Translations under genes and position numbers: made by a program
The notes under the pieces: model-generated
Databases searched by the model: none
What the model saw: only the letters and a program-made list of their open reading frames with translations
What the model was told of the DNA's origin: nothing
From: Cinclus cinclus
Taxonomy: Eukaryota > Chordata > Aves > Passeriformes > Cinclidae
Assembly (NCBI RefSeq): GCF_963662255.1
Contig: NC_085055.1
Location: 15,734,704 to 15,798,703 of the forward strand
Length of the DNA stretch: 64,000 bases
Reading direction: 5' to 3'
Shown: one piece after another, positions 10,740-23,393 of the stretch
Numbering within the stretch: the first letter of the stretch is position 1
How the letters are laid out: each line of letters begins with the position of its first letter

Positions 10740-13280
10740 TGTAAATAATGATTTTCCTGACCTTGGCATTACTCCCAGGAAGTCACACCGGGCTCAAGAA
10801 TGCAACATGATGACGCATGACTTGAAAATATTGTGTCAAACCCCACCTGGTTCCTGTTAGCTGAAGGTCTTGTTGACATCGCTCATTTGTTCTTCACTCC
10901 GTTGAAAACTCATGGACTCATTGAAGGATTTAGCTCGATGGAACCGCTTGCCAAACCCTAACAGTTTTGAAAGGTTTAACAAATTACTAATTAAAGGAGG
11001 AGAAAAAACAGAGCTCAGAAAAGTCGGCAAACACGTGCATTTTTTCCCCCCAACCTTTTGTAAATTAAGTAATTTTAAATGATTGATAAAAATGGTTTAC
11101 TTTTTTTTTTAATTTTATTTTTTTTTTCCAGTGTGGGATGTTTATGGAAAATATTTAGATAGGCATACCCAAATACTGACAATGCCCCTTGTCTCTTCCT
11201 TGAGGACCTCATCATAGCTTGTGCAGGTAGGATTTCTCTGAAACCTGCAAGTGAATCACACCAACCTCTTTTTTGAACCACAGCTTTATGGGGGTGCCCT
11301 CTGAAAGCCCAGCTAACAGCAGTAGAATGTTCATGAAGTACTGAATATCCATATTGGGTTTTTTTTGAGGAGTATGCATGGAATATCTTTTCATACCTCT
11401 TAGACAAATATAGAGAAGTATTTCATCTGCTGTCATCCCTCTTAGCCTCCTGCAGATCATCTGGCCCATCAGCTTTGTTTGCTATTGCTGCAAAACTGGG
11501 GTTTAACTTTGTGAATGAACTTTGAGGTGAGCTGAGGGAAGATAGCCAAGTGGAGGACATCACCTCACAGATTTTTGTGCTGCTTTCCCCCCTTTTAAAA
11601 GTGGTATAATTTTCTTAAATAATAGTGGGATCATGTTTACTCTTATTTCCTTTCTCTGTGGGGAGACAGTTTGGACTTATTTAACATTTTGTGTCTTGGC
11701 GGGGGGGGGGGGGAAAGTCATGCACATGTGGGTATTTGTGCCTACATATCTGCCTTTCTGTCACAGATTGCTATGGTTGCTACATACTCCTGATGGAGAA
11801 AGCAGAGTTAAAATGCAGTTTGAAGGGATACAGGAAGATGGAGAGCTTGGTGGTAATAACTAGCATCTCTTGAGGAGTGACTCCATGTTCCTGAGCTGAC
11901 CCCCAGGGTATACAGAACACACTTTGCTAGAAATCCTCTGAGTCAAGCTTCTCTCCTCTGGTCATGCAAATGAACTTTGATCGTGAAACAGTTGTGGTTT
12001 TCAAGTTTGATGAATCTAATGAACCTCCACTCCTTCAAATTTGTATTGAACATTTTCTCCATGTAACCAGTGAGTAAGAGGAACATCCTTAAAGTATCCT
12101 CCCTCATCTTGTTTCTTGATAAGATGCATAAATATTGCCAAATTACTTTTCCGAGAGAAAATACAATACTCTGGTTTTCAATGAGCAGTTGTGAAATAAA
12201 CTGCTTCCTCCATTCTTTAAAAATACCAGTTGTAGCTAATCAAGTAAGAAATATGGGGAGGACCACAGAGTTCTTTCTGAGGCCTGAAGAGATTGTGCTG
12301 TGGCTCAAAAACTCAGTAAAATCAAACCCAATCCCAAATGGTGACAGCTGAATGGAATGGCAGGGATTGTTCTGAAAGTCTGAAGTTCTACAGGAATTGA
12401 TGTTTCTGAGTTATCCAAGATCCCCTATTTGTAAGCAAAATAACAAAATGGAGAAAATGCCTAGAGTACTGTCATTAGAAAACAAAAGAGAACTTTGCCA
12501 AGATGTAACTCAGGCAATTAAGCAGGGAAAGCATTCCTGCCTTAATCTTGCTTTGTGTTTGTTGGTTTTGAGCTAGAATTAGAACCTGTAGATTTATGCC
12601 CTGTATATGAAATAAATTTTAAAAACCCTGTTAGAAGAGAGATTCTTTTTGCATAAAAAGTGATATTTGGCAGAGACGATAGTGCACTAGATTTGACTTT
12701 CAAATAGTCTCACAAATCACAGCAACTTCTTGATGAACCAATTTTACTATTTTGAATCCCAAAGAAAAGCATCCCCAGGTGATACAAACTGAATCCTTGA
12801 CCTGAACAGCTACAGCTGAAGCCCTGTTTGTAAAATTTACTGACTTTCCACAGGTGCTTCACACCCAGGGGAGGGTATCTGAATCTGCTGGATAAGGCAG
12901 AATCTGTCCATGAAAGAAAGGGCTGGGTGACAAAGAGGAAGAGTGTTGCTGGTGCTGCTGTGCAGCTCTCCTGGTTCAGCACTGGGAAGTTTCCCTGGAA
13001 CTGTTTTCTGTACCGAGGGAGCCACGGGCAGTAATTATCTGCCATTAAGAGAGGGTATCAGAAAAGCTGGATACTGCCCTGAGTGCCTCTGATGCCTCTG
13101 CTCACTCCCAAACCATGGTGCTTGTCAGGGCTTAGCAGAGACCTGGGCTGAAAGAAATCTGAGCTGGTGAATGACCACCAACATCTGAACTTCTGCAGCT
13201 TCATGTAAAGGTACCAAAAACCAGTGTGGATGTGTGGGTCACAAAAGAGCTCTGTTTCTAAAGACACTTTTCAGAAGAAC
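10740..13280. other. Unique non-coding sequence with homopolymers
   Basis: AT-rich unique DNA. T-rich low complexity lies at 11101-11130 (two T runs split by AATTTTA) and a G13 homopolymer at 11701-11713. Minus-strand open frames at 11075-11407 and 12710-13045 are about 110 codons each, with no recognised domain. No transposon seen. Confidence 0.45.
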
Positions 13281-13720
13281 CTAATTTTAAGGCAACACTA
13301 GCCCTGCAAATAAGTTATTACACTTATTTATAAGATGCTCATGAATAATTTATACTACATTAACTTGTAAATGTGATAGCTTTTGAAACCATTAGGCTCC
13401 AGTAGCTTGCTTTGTAAGTCCATGGGCTGGATCTCATTATTAAAAGCTAATTAGCTCATTCAACTGGAACACATTCTGTCAAATAGCTATGCCAGTACTC
13501 TCTTTTTATTACAGCAGATTATATTGATTCTAAAAATATTCCAGAAATGGCATAATGGAAATATTTAATGATAAAGATATAACATTCTATACAAGTAGAT
13601 AATTTCATTACAACTTTAGAAAGTTTTGTGAGGCTGGGTAAATGAGTTTTTAGGATTATGATTATTTTTATGAATATAGAGTATTAGAAATCTCTGATAT
13701 GTACATAATTTTTTTTAAAC
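13281..13720. promoter_or_regulatory. AT-rich candidate regulatory block
   Basis: Complex AT-rich sequence with a perfect 12-bp palindrome AGCTAATTAGCT at 13445-13456, which centres on TAATTA, the core bound by paired homeodomain dimers. Further ATTA/TAAT cores lie within 200 bases on each side. AT-rich DNA produces such cores by chance, so the regulatory call is weak inference. Confidence 0.2.
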
Positions 13721-15120
13721 ATTAAAGACTATAGCTTATACATGGGAGGGATGTTCTCAAAGTGTTCATTTAGATGTGTGAAAAGCTTGGATTTTTGTTT
13801 AAAAAGTGATGCTGCTAAAGTTAGATTTCTAAGCCGTGTTTGGTGCTAGAAAGGATGCAGACACAAATGTGAGCAACGTGCCCACAATAGCAGACTCAAA
13901 GAGTGGGACAATGCTTGAGGTTGCACTTGTCCCAGTCACAGGGAAGTAATGTAGCCATCAGGCAGTGGCAATTTTATTTTATTTTCCATGAAAAGTGTAA
14001 TTTATTTGCTGTTGAATTTTAATATAAAGGAAACACTGCATTTTCATTCTCCACTGCTCTTCCTATGGGTGTCATTCCAGCCACTGTGAAGAGAAATTCG
14101 AGGAGGAGAGGAGAAATAGGCACAGAATGAGCATTTCCCTCCTCCAGCACTGGACCAGGAGTCACAGCCAGCTCAGCTCCACAATTGCCAAACCCAGGTG
14201 TCAGAAACAGCCCAAGAACCACCTGGGCAGTACCATGGGGAAGTTTATGTTTGCACAAATGATTTGTTTCTCAGTGCTCCTGATGAAAATAACCACAGTG
14301 TACCTGTCCAGCACAATATCAGAGGAGATGTTCTGTCGAAAATGTCTTTTTTCAGGATAAAGCAAAACATCATTTAGATCCCTTTCTGCTAAAACCCTGG
14401 CTTTGGGAGAAGAACCTCTGTAGGAAAAACAATTGCCAGTGGGTATCAAATACAAAAAAACAACTGGTTTGATAGCAATTATCTGTCATTTGATTTGTAA
14501 AGTATTTACAATATAAATTATCCAAACATTTCCCCCCCAAATATTTTGGGTTTATATTTGTTTTTCCTTCAAATTTAAACATTTTTAAACTTCACTACTT
14601 TAAAATCCCTATTACCAGCTTTTAAAGGGATTAGAGTAAATGGCTTTTATTCTGCAGTGACAATGCAATTGCTTTCAAATACATCTTCTTGGATTTCCTG
14701 TTCAGAGGGGGGAAAAAAAGGAGGAATTTAAATAATTCATAGCAAAGCTACAATGTCTGCTTCTGCCCTGATGAATGTTTCCCTTTAGGAAAGGCAGTTC
14801 TCTTATTAATATAACATCTGGCTTTCATCTTGAATAAATACAGCAACTCAAAAGCAGGAGAAAAAAGAGTAGAAAAATGTGAATTTTCTGGCATATCAAG
14901 CAGCCAAAAGCCCTAATTAACAGAAGTAATACCTCACAAGCAATACTGCTTCAGAAACTGCCATAGGTGAATCTTCTGGGACAAGGTGTTTCAGAGGGTG
15001 CACTTTGTCACCCGGAGAGTTGAGAGGAGAGGGATGGCAGGAGGAGCAGCAGATTTGGGATTTGTGGCTCTGCATGTCCCAACAGCTGCTGCTGAAGGGC
15101 CCTGCAGGAGCCTTACCTGT
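13721..15120. other. Unique non-coding sequence
   Basis: AT-rich, with short poly-T/poly-C runs at about 14530. No gene, RNA or transposon recognised. Confidence 0.45.
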
Positions 15121-15186
15121 AGGAAATGCAGCAGGAAAGCTGTGCAGTCCCTGCAGGAAATGCAGCAGGAAAGCTGTGCAGTCCCA
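15121..15186. repeat. 34-bp tandem duplication
   Basis: Two nearly identical adjacent copies of a 34-base unit beginning AGGAAATGCAGCAGG, the second starting at 15155. The first copy is preceded by CTGT and the second by CTGC. It lies in GC-richer sequence that also has overlapping short open frames, none recognised. Confidence 0.9.
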
Positions 15187-16068
15187 TTGGCAGCTCTGGG
15201 CCATTGGCACTTGCAGCTGCCCTTGGTTGCTCTCTGCCCTTGTCAGACAGCGTGTCCTACTCCTGCAGGACCCATCTCAAGGGCCTTTTGCCTTCTAAAA
15301 TGCAGTTTTGAGAACTAGACTTGGTGTTTAGAGAGAAATTAAATAAGTTATTTGATAATTTTAGACTTTAATCAATGAAATAAAAGAAAAAAAATGAGAA
15401 AAAGACAAATAAAACCTAGGAAAATAAATCCTCCAGAAAACCAGTGAGGAGAGCAGGGATTTGAAAGATGTCCCAGAGTCATTTTGTTTCCCGGGCTGCA
15501 GAGTGGACATATGCCCATGCTCCCGATGGAGATATGGACCCAAATCAGCAGCTGCCCGGAGCAGGGGCTCTCTGGATTGAACCCAGTTAGTATTTCTTGC
15601 CTCTCTCCTTTTCTGTGCATTGATCTGCTCTTGTCCACCAGTGAGCAGACAGACCAGGCTGGCCAGAGCAATGCAGCTGGGTTTTCCTGTTATCCCTTCT
15701 GGGAGTGAGTGCTCTGGAGGTGCCACAATGGGGCAGGGACCCCAGCTCTGCTGGGATGGCAGCTGCAGCATGGGGCTGAGAGCACAGGGTCCTCCTCAGC
15801 TCCTGGGAGGTTCCTGAGCAGAGTTTCTTGCAGCTTAGAAGGTCATTGTGTTCACTGCAGCTGCTGACTGGAAGCTGAGCCCAGCCTGCACAGGAGTGGT
15901 TGGCAGGAGGGCAGTTGAATATAAATGCCTTTTTATTTCTGTTCCATTTGAACTACTATGTAGCACTTTGAACTGAAAGCTCTCATAATTTAGAAGTTTT
16001 AAATCTAATGTTATAAATTTGAGAGGCTGCTAATCTCATGTTTAACTTTCATGAAGACTTATCTATTG
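15187..16068. other. Unique non-coding sequence
   Basis: GC-richer at 15440-15900, then AT-rich. A minus-strand 136-codon open frame (15361-15771) ends in a hydrophobic Phe/Ser/Leu stretch that merely translates the A-rich tract at 15366-15410. No gene supported. Confidence 0.4.
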
Positions 16069-16123
16069 ATTTTTTTGGTTTTTTTTTTGGTTTTTTTTTT
16101 TGTTTGTTTGTTTTTTTTTAATA
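16069..16123. repeat. T-rich low-complexity tract
   Basis: T runs separated by GG or G, including TTTG repeated three times. The reverse complement is an A-rich A/C tract like that at 686-790. Confidence 0.7.
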
Positions 16124-16293
16124 GAAAATCCTTTTGGCCTTGCACTGTACGGGCAAAGTCCTGGGAAATCAAACCAAGAGCTGTATCTGTCTCAGGGTCT
16201 TGTATCTTCTCCCTTTATTAGGTCTGCTCCTGCCACCCTTAAAAACTCTGCAGCTTCACAGCATGCCCCTATAAGGTAAAATTCAATTCCTCC

Positions 16294-16366
16294 GTTCCGT
16301 AGAAGGAAAAACTGATGCACAGAGCAGATAAATTACCTGCCCAAGGTCAGAGTGTGTCTGAGGGAG
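16294..16366 (-). mobile_element. Probable MIR/CORE-SINE remnant
   Basis: The segment reads, with gaps, like the antisense of a MIR element: GGAAAAACTGATGCACAGAG corresponds to the GGAAACTGAGGCACAGAG stretch. It is followed by a TTAA-like spacer and then ACCTGCCCAAGGTCA, which matches the highly conserved CTTGCCCAAGGTCACACAGC core, and GTCTGAGGGAG. Only about 70 bases are recognisable. MIR copies are old and diverged in birds, so the match is partial. The order of the matching blocks is what supports the call. Confidence 0.55.
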
Positions 16367-17788
16367 CACTGATGAAACCATTTCTATCCCATTTTGATAA
16401 GCCTGAAAGTAGCTCAGGGAGCACTGGAATGGAATATCTGTAGCAGTGGGAAAATATCTTTTTACCCCTTTTTCATGTGTACCTTTAATTTTTTACAACA
16501 AACCTTTACATAAGCCTTAGTGGTAAATTTTAGCTACTAGTGGGTAAGCATGAAAGAACATAGGGAGCAGGCAAAATGTTGCAAATACATTTGCAAAAAT
16601 GCAATGTCTTTTATCCTGCAAGACCACAGGGTCCAAGCCTGCTCCAGGCTGCCATAGAGAATTCCTACTCACACAGATTGGTGTCTTTCAGCAGTTTCTG
16701 AGGTGAGTGACACCAGGAGGGTACAGTCAAGCTGTCTCATGACGGCCTGTGTCCATTAACTGAAAATGAAGACCTCACATGTCAAGATCTTCTGTTTCAA
16801 GAAACTCTTAGTTGTTGACTTTTGCTTGACAAGTACAATACTGTTAATGAAAAGAGAGGACTCACTTTGTCACTATGCGAAAATACAGAGAAGGATTTCT
16901 GTTGTGGATTAGACCTGTTTCCTCCTGTGAAAAAACAGTATTTTATCTCTTGTGACTCTTCTCTTCCTAAACATATAAACATCGCTTGCTCAGGAAAGTG
17001 ACAGCAAAATGAAAGGAGACATTTCAGTCATCCTCACCCACATGTCAAGGCAGTGGAATTTTCATTGCATTCTTTTATTCCCCAAGCACCTGATTTCTTG
17101 TGGTTTCACCTCTGGCCCCTGAGAGCCAGGCAAGTCACTCACTCACCTGCATCTTCACTTTCCTTCCCTGTCAGCTCTCAAAGTAACATAGTGGGCTGGT
17201 TCTTGCACTTGAGTGCGTTTTGCTGATAATTCTCATCTGGTGATATGTTTTAGAGCACTAGATTGCTACAAAGAACTCTTGGTGAAATATGTTTAAAACA
17301 GTGATTATTTGAAAACTCTGTAGAGAAGGAAGTTAGCTTATCAGAGATTCACAACTCCTGTGAGAGCATATCCCAGGTCCCCCCAGCACTGGGGGGATGC
17401 TGTCACCGAGCCCACACAGAACATGGTGAGGTGCTCAATGTGCTGGAATGCTGCTGAATCCTTAGGTGGGACCACAAAAACACAGACACTCTCAGGAGTA
17501 ATTGTAGCTCTGGAGATCTCGTGCAATTAGGAGGAAAATGCATTTCTGGACTCAGATACTGATACTCTGAGGTTTACTTTTTCATCTTGAAAGGCAAAAA
17601 GACCACGGCAGTGGTTTTAACTGGAACACGTTCAAGTTGATTGTTCCCACTGTCCCTGTGTGTCTGCAGGAAATTACAGCCGGGAAAGAGCCAAGCTGTG
17701 ATAACTCCATCACTGCAAGGGTTTGTCTCTTGCTGCCTCTAGCCCTGCATTCTGATGTGTTTGTGTTAACCTCCTCTCCCCCTCCCAG
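16367..17788. other. Unique non-coding sequence
   Basis: No gene or transposon recognised. A good minus-strand donor (GCAG followed by GTGAGT, at about 17139-17149) has no strong acceptor at a suitable distance, and all three frames across the presumed exon contain stops. Confidence 0.4.
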
Positions 17789-17880
17789 TTTCAGTGCTGG
17801 CCCCGGGGCCGGGAGCAGCAGCGCTGTCCCTGTGGTATCAAATGGCCCCGATGATGATGGGGAAAGCAGCAGCAGGAGAT
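17789..17880 (+). other. Candidate exon, weak
   Basis: A long pyrimidine tract (CCTCCTCTCCCCCTCCCAG) ends at 17788, giving a very strong acceptor; a second AG lies at 17793-17794. The following 92 bases are open in one frame and translate to a Gly/Ser-rich then acidic segment including VPVVSNGPDDDGESSSRR. The donor is only moderate (GAGAT then GTGAGG). The segment is GC-richer and CpG-containing compared with its surroundings. I do not recognise the peptide. A decoy exon is a likely alternative. Confidence 0.15.
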
Positions 17881-20012
17881 GTGAGGAATTTTTCCTAGTC
17901 ACGGGACTTTCTCAGCAGCATGTATTATTCAGTCTTTCCACTTGTAATCATCACAGAGTGAGTCTTTCCTTGCAAGAAAGAGAGGCACAGTCCTGCTGAC
18001 ATTGAACGTTCTGGCAGAGGGCTGCAGACATCAGTGGGGAAAAGACTATTTTAGTGTTTTGTCTCTTAAGTGAAACCTCAAAATGAATTATTCTCTCCTT
18101 GTGTATAATTGTCTCAGTAATATGAAAACATTGATTTCTGTCACCAACAGGATAATTATTCCCTTTGACAGGGAGAGAAGCAAGTTCACAGTCTGTAGAG
18201 GTACCATTCTTTTTGGGAAAAGGAAGTCTCAAAGGTGCTTTTCTAAGTGATTAGAGGAACTCCTTGGTAGCCCAACTGCACTCAGGTGTCACTCACTTAG
18301 GGGCAGCCCCACTACGGTGGTCATTAAAAAACAACTCAGCATGAGGCTGGGTTAAAACTCATCTTTGTGAAAGACTGCATTATTTTAAAAAGCCCTCAAA
18401 TCCAGTATCATTCTTGAAATCATTTACCTAATGGGCTTTGTGATTTTTAATTATTATTCTTTTTTGACTGTTTAATTTACTATACATAAATATGGAGATG
18501 ATCTCTTTTGTTAGGCTTCTTTGCTGCAGTAGTGGAAATCAGCTTGTATAATTGCCTTTTGCTTGGCTACTTGCTCTGTTTTCACATAAAAACTGTTATA
18601 AGAAACTTATTGTAAAGCCACATTGCAATAGTTTTTATATTATTGCCAAATTAATTATGACACTATTAGTGGTCTCTTGATCTTTGCAAAAACAGAAGAG
18701 AATGTTTTTCCTTTCATAAGAGAATGTTTCAGCCTTCTGAGGATGGAGCAAATTCAAGAGCTGAACATTTTCAAATGAAGATCATCTGAAGATCCAAATC
18801 CCCATGGCAGTGAATGGCTGCAGCCATGGGCCATGGGACCAGCACTGTCTCAACTGTTTTCTCCAGCTCTGGAGGCATCCTGAGTATAAATTCTCTTGCT
18901 CTTGCTTTGCTCATGGCTTGGAATATCATATAATCACTACCAGGGCTTGTGCCTACACTGGAACTCATTTTGTCTCAGGTATCTTTAAATGGGAGTGAAA
19001 ATTATATTGGTGGAACCCATCAATGCAATGGAACAGTTTTACTGAACAGGCAGACATTTAGTATTTTCCCAAATCTACTTAATAAGAATCTCTTGTATAA
19101 CATGGTCTACCTCTGCCATTTATTAAAATCTGTGATTTGGGGGGAAGAAAAAAAAGGCAGTATGTTTGAGCCTCAAAGGGTTTCAGCAGAGTTCAGTTTG
19201 TTTAAATTGTCAAATGTTTATTAATTTCTTCAAGAAGGAAATCCTTATGCTTTGTTGCAGAAGGATATTTTATTAAGTTCAGACAAACTGAACTGGCTTT
19301 CAGCAAATAGCATTTGGCTCTTGAACCAGGAGGAAATAGCTTGGTATGGTGTCATCATATTACAGAAGTGATATTGTGGCTAGAGGTCAGTAATCCTGGT
19401 GTTTGTTCATTTGTATTGAATATATTGAATTTCTGATGCATTATCTGAGTTCCTGTCAGTGCTTTTCTCAATCAGAATTTCACTCTAGTCCAGAAGGAAA
19501 TGCAATCAATGTGTGGTCTGTGCTCCTAGAAACAAAGGGCTTCTGAAAATGTTGATATCACCGTGGGTGGGTCCAGGACACTGGAGCTGCTCCAGGTGTG
19601 CTGAACACATGGCCAGCCCCTGCTGCCCTGGGACCCTGCTTTGAATCTCAGAAAGGCAGGCAGCTGCTGCTCACCCCAAAGGGGTGAGAGACACGACCTG
19701 GAGGGACTACAGATGTGTTCCTTCCTTTGGACAGCCACCCACGAGAGGCTGTTGCTCCCTGTGCTTAGAATTAGGCTATAAAACCCACAGACCTCCTGCC
19801 AGCTGCAATAGTTAATGTGCTGGTTAACTTTTACTTGCCTTAGGCTGCTGAATTTCTTGGTGCCTTCCCTGCATATCCCATTTTGCTGCTGCTTGCCTTA
19901 GAGCCTGGGTAGCTGCATGTGCAATATTCAATGGCTTCTCCAATTACTCCTTCCAGGCCAAGGGGAACATGGCTTGCACTTGCTTCCTGTAAAATAATGT
20001 CACTAGCTCGTC
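17881..20012. other. Unique non-coding sequence
   Basis: Mostly AT-rich. About 18400-18670 is complex and repeat-free with several TAAT/ATTA cores and may be a conserved non-coding element, but this cannot be tested here. No gene recognised. Confidence 0.4.
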
Positions 20013-20151
20013 CCAGGAAGTGTTCCAGGGCAGGCTGGATGGGGCTCTGAGCAATCTGGGATGGTGGAAAGTGTCCCTGCCCATGGCAAAGGGGGTTGAA
20101 ACTGGATGGTCTCTAAGCTCCCCTCCAACACAGGCCATTCTGTGAAATTCA
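20013..20151 (+). mobile_element. CR1 LINE 3'-end fragment
   Basis: 5'-truncated CR1 tail in sense orientation. Matching blocks in order are AGTGTTCCAGGGCAGGCTGG, GATGGGGCTCTGAGCAATCT, GTGTCCCTGCCCATGGCA, GGGGGTTGAAACTGGATGG and a decayed CCATTCTGTGAAATTC terminus. It is the least interrupted of the three CR1 tails in its central part. Confidence 0.95.
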
Positions 20152-23141
20152 AATTAAATGCTTATCTTCATAAAGAAAAAAACCCAAAATTGTTTCACCT
20201 CCTATGGTGGAAAGGTCCCTGTGTCACATCTCCCTGTGGATTTGCTGGCAGGGTGAGAGCATCTGCTTCTGCTTTCTGCTCCTGAACACTGGTGTATGAT
20301 GAGACAGACTCAGCTGTGGTGTTTCCCTACATTTATGGTTATCCCTTTATTAGTGACAGAACAATCTCATGGGCAGGGGTGATGTGAGGGGAGGGAGGAG
20401 ATGACAGAATAATTTTGGCTGGTTATGTTCTATTTTCTTGTATAAATATTAATTATTTCACCAAGAATTGCAACTGATTTATCCACAGTTACCCATAGTT
20501 TCTTAGATTTAATATTTGTTAAACCATATTAGCAAAAGCACAACTGAGAGAATCTCTGTAACAACTGACCAACAGAAAATTAATTAGGATTCTGAATCTC
20601 TACTGCTGGTATCTTAGGGTTCTTTGCTTCTCTAGATTAAATTACATTAAACTCTTTATTGAAGAGGGCAGGAATCTTGGTACTGGAATGAAGCCCACAT
20701 CTGCACCTGGATTTTCCTATTAAAAGTGGATAGAATGAAAAGAATGTTAAATCTTTTTATCCAAGATTCAAGACACATTGGACAGGACATAGAAATGCTT
20801 TCTTTTTTAGTGTTTATAATTTTGAGTGTTTATCTACCATGGATTTACAGTGGGGTTTTTTCCTGTTTGTTTTGGAGTCTTTTGTGTGTTTTTTGATGCT
20901 TAGAACACATCCTTTATTACCAATTGCCTGTCTGGGATCCCAGGATGAATGTTTGTCTTGTATTTTTAATGAGGCTGAAGTTAACATGGGCGTGTTTGTT
21001 TAGCAGCAACATACCCAACTCCTTGCATGTCAAGGAGCCTTTGTTTTTGTCCCACCATCATCAGCTCTTTCAGCAGGATCAGGGAATAAAGCTGGTGGTT
21101 AACTTCTGATGTGGATGGAAAATGAAGCATTGAACCTGAATCTCCTCTCATTCATGTTGCTATAAAGTGTGAGTAACTCTCTCTAGGTCAGCTGAATTAT
21201 GTCAGAAAGAGGAAATTTGGCCAATGTAATTCACAGTCTTGTACAAACAAGATATTTGAGTCTGGTCTGAGGATCAGCTCTTGATTTTTGAACATTTAGC
21301 AGTAAGTCTTCAAGGAGCTACAATGACAGAGTAATTAGAAAAAAACAAAATAAAAGAAAAAGAAAAAAAAAAGATCTCCAGATTCCAGAAAGTATCAGAG
21401 GGAACACTATCCTTTCTCTCTATTGAATAGCAAATTTCTTCCTAGGAAATTCAGTTTCTGAAAATAAATGAAGTGTTGTATTAAACCAATTGGCAGCACT
21501 GAATGGGAGCAGTGGTGTCTGTCCCTGTGTGCTTGTGTGACAGTCAGACCTTGTGGCTGGCTGCTTCAGAATCAGGATGGAGAGTTCAGAGATGGGGTGG
21601 CAATTTTGAGCTCTTTCACTGTAAGCCTCAGTAACTCACTCTGCTTTGATTTTCCACATAGGAAAATAGAGTTTGCCATCCCCTTCTTCCTGTCATTGTT
21701 CCTTAGGGACTGGTCAAGGACAGTGATGGTTCCACTGCTACCTAATCTGGCAGAACCCAGGGTAGGAACTACCAAGCCCTTGGCTTGCTTTGGCTTGGCT
21801 TTTGATCTCACCTGGGGCTTTGGAGCACTGCCCTGAACCTGATGAATTTAATGTGTTATACATAACTCAGCAGAGCCTGAGCACCCTCCAGCACTGGCCA
21901 GCAGCACTGGGGAGCCCCTTGGTGTGTGCCAGTGCACATTTCTGGGTGCTGTGTGCTTCTGAAACATGTTGTTTCTGTCACAGAAAGACCTTCAGTTTTT
22001 CTTTTAAAACCAGTGTTTCCAAGACATGCCTGTGTAGCGGTTTTGTGGTGGTTGCTAATATTTGGAGGTTACAGTGTTCGCCTGAGAGCTGTCTTCATTC
22101 TTCTGCAAAAGTAGCTGGATGAATGTCCTGCTTTCTCACTGCACAGCTATGTATTCCTCCATAAAACAGAAAGGGAAAGAGCCCTGGCAGCTCCGTATCT
22201 GCTGATGCTTTGCAGCTGCTGAAGGCTGTTCTTCAAGTGCTGCCACAGAATCTGGACAGCCTGGGAGATGTGGGCTGTGAGAATGGAGAGTTAAAACTGC
22301 TGCACTCCCATGGTGTTCAATAATGTCTCTTTTCTCTCTATATTTATGTCTTTGAAGCACAGCCCATGGATTTGTGTTGCTGTGCAGAGCGGTGTCAAGA
22401 AGCTGTGTGGTACTGAGGGCATTGAGTGACCCGCACAGCAGAGAGCAGGGACAGGGCCTCCAGCTGACTGCTGCCAAATATTAAGGGGAATAATAGATGA
22501 GTTTGCTGCACTTGAGGAAGTTTGTAGCCCCTTTTGTGTATAAAGGTTATGCAGAGGCTTTCACAACTTGTAAAATCACTTCAGCTCAAGCAGGCACAGA
22601 TACGAGATGAAAGCCTCCAACGTGTTTATAGCCAAGGAACTCTTGGAGCTGGAGGAGGGAGCTCTGGGGTGCCAGTCCTTCACCTGGCAGCAGCCGCCAC
22701 AGAGCCACCACGCTATGTGCCAGTGCTGACAGCATCCTCTGCAGGACTCCAGATGATTTTAAGAATGGTTTTACCATCAGAAAACACGGATGTTTTTGCA
22801 TTGCTTTGGTGAGCTTTGCCTTCTCTTGGCGCAGGGCTTTTGCTCACAGTGCAGTGAAAAGGCTCGAGCAAGGACCCGTTGTTCTCAGCTGCTTCTGCCC
22901 TCTGCGTTGTACTCCCCACTGTTCATTGTGCTCCTCACAGAGGAGGGTTCTGGCTCATCCCTCTCCTGTCTGGGGACCTGCACACCCAGCACCCCAAGCA
23001 CACCTCGATATTGACCCCATCCCCAGCAGGGACAGGGATGGGGTGTTGGACTCCAGATCCTGCTCCTGCCAGGAGCACAGAGACACACGCAGCTTTTGCC
23101 AGCGAAGCACAGAGACCGTGCAAGTGCTGATCACCTCGGGT
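20152..23141. other. Unique non-coding sequence
   Basis: Unique DNA with an A-rich tract at about 21338-21372. GC-richer at 22600-23140, where several overlapping open frames of 60-126 codons occur on both strands with no recognised domain. No convincing exon or RNA gene seen. Confidence 0.45.
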
Positions 23142-23393
23142 AGGACAAGGGGGAATGGATTTCCACTGAAACAAGAGGAGGTTTAGATTAGATATTAGGA
23201 AATAACTCTTTACTGTGAGGGTGGTTACACAGGTTGCTCAGAGAAGCTGTGGCTGCCCCATCCCTGGGAATGGTCAAGGCCAGGCTAGAGGTGCTCTGAG
23301 CAGCCTGGTATAGAGTTAGGGGGGGCATGGAATTCATTGATCTTCACGGTCCTTTCCAACCCAAACCATCCTGTGATTCCATGATTCTGTGAT
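23142..23393 (+). mobile_element. CR1 LINE 3' end, longest copy
   Basis: About 250 bases of CR1 3' end in sense orientation. It starts at AGGACAAGGGGGAATGG and continues through GGTTTAGATTAGATATTAGG, the CTTTACTGTGAGGGTGGT segment, GAGAAGCTGTGGCTGCCCCA, TGGTCAAGGCCAGGCTAGAG, and CCTTTCCAACCCAAACCATC. It ends with CTGTGATTCCATGATTCTGTGAT, the terminal imperfect octamer repeats used in CR1 target-primed insertion. Compared with typical CR1, there is a short deletion in the GGTGGT...ACAGGTTGC part. The copy carries no open reading frame. Confidence 0.96.

Noticed and set aside
17100..17240. Minus-strand exon ending at a perfect GCAG/GTGAGT donor
   Set aside because: Available acceptors have poor pyrimidine tracts and all frames contain stops.
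21600..21680. Second MIR-like segment (CTCAGTAACTC...TTTTCCACATAGGAAAATAG)
   Set aside because: Only loose similarity and the diagnostic CCCAAGGTCA core is missing.
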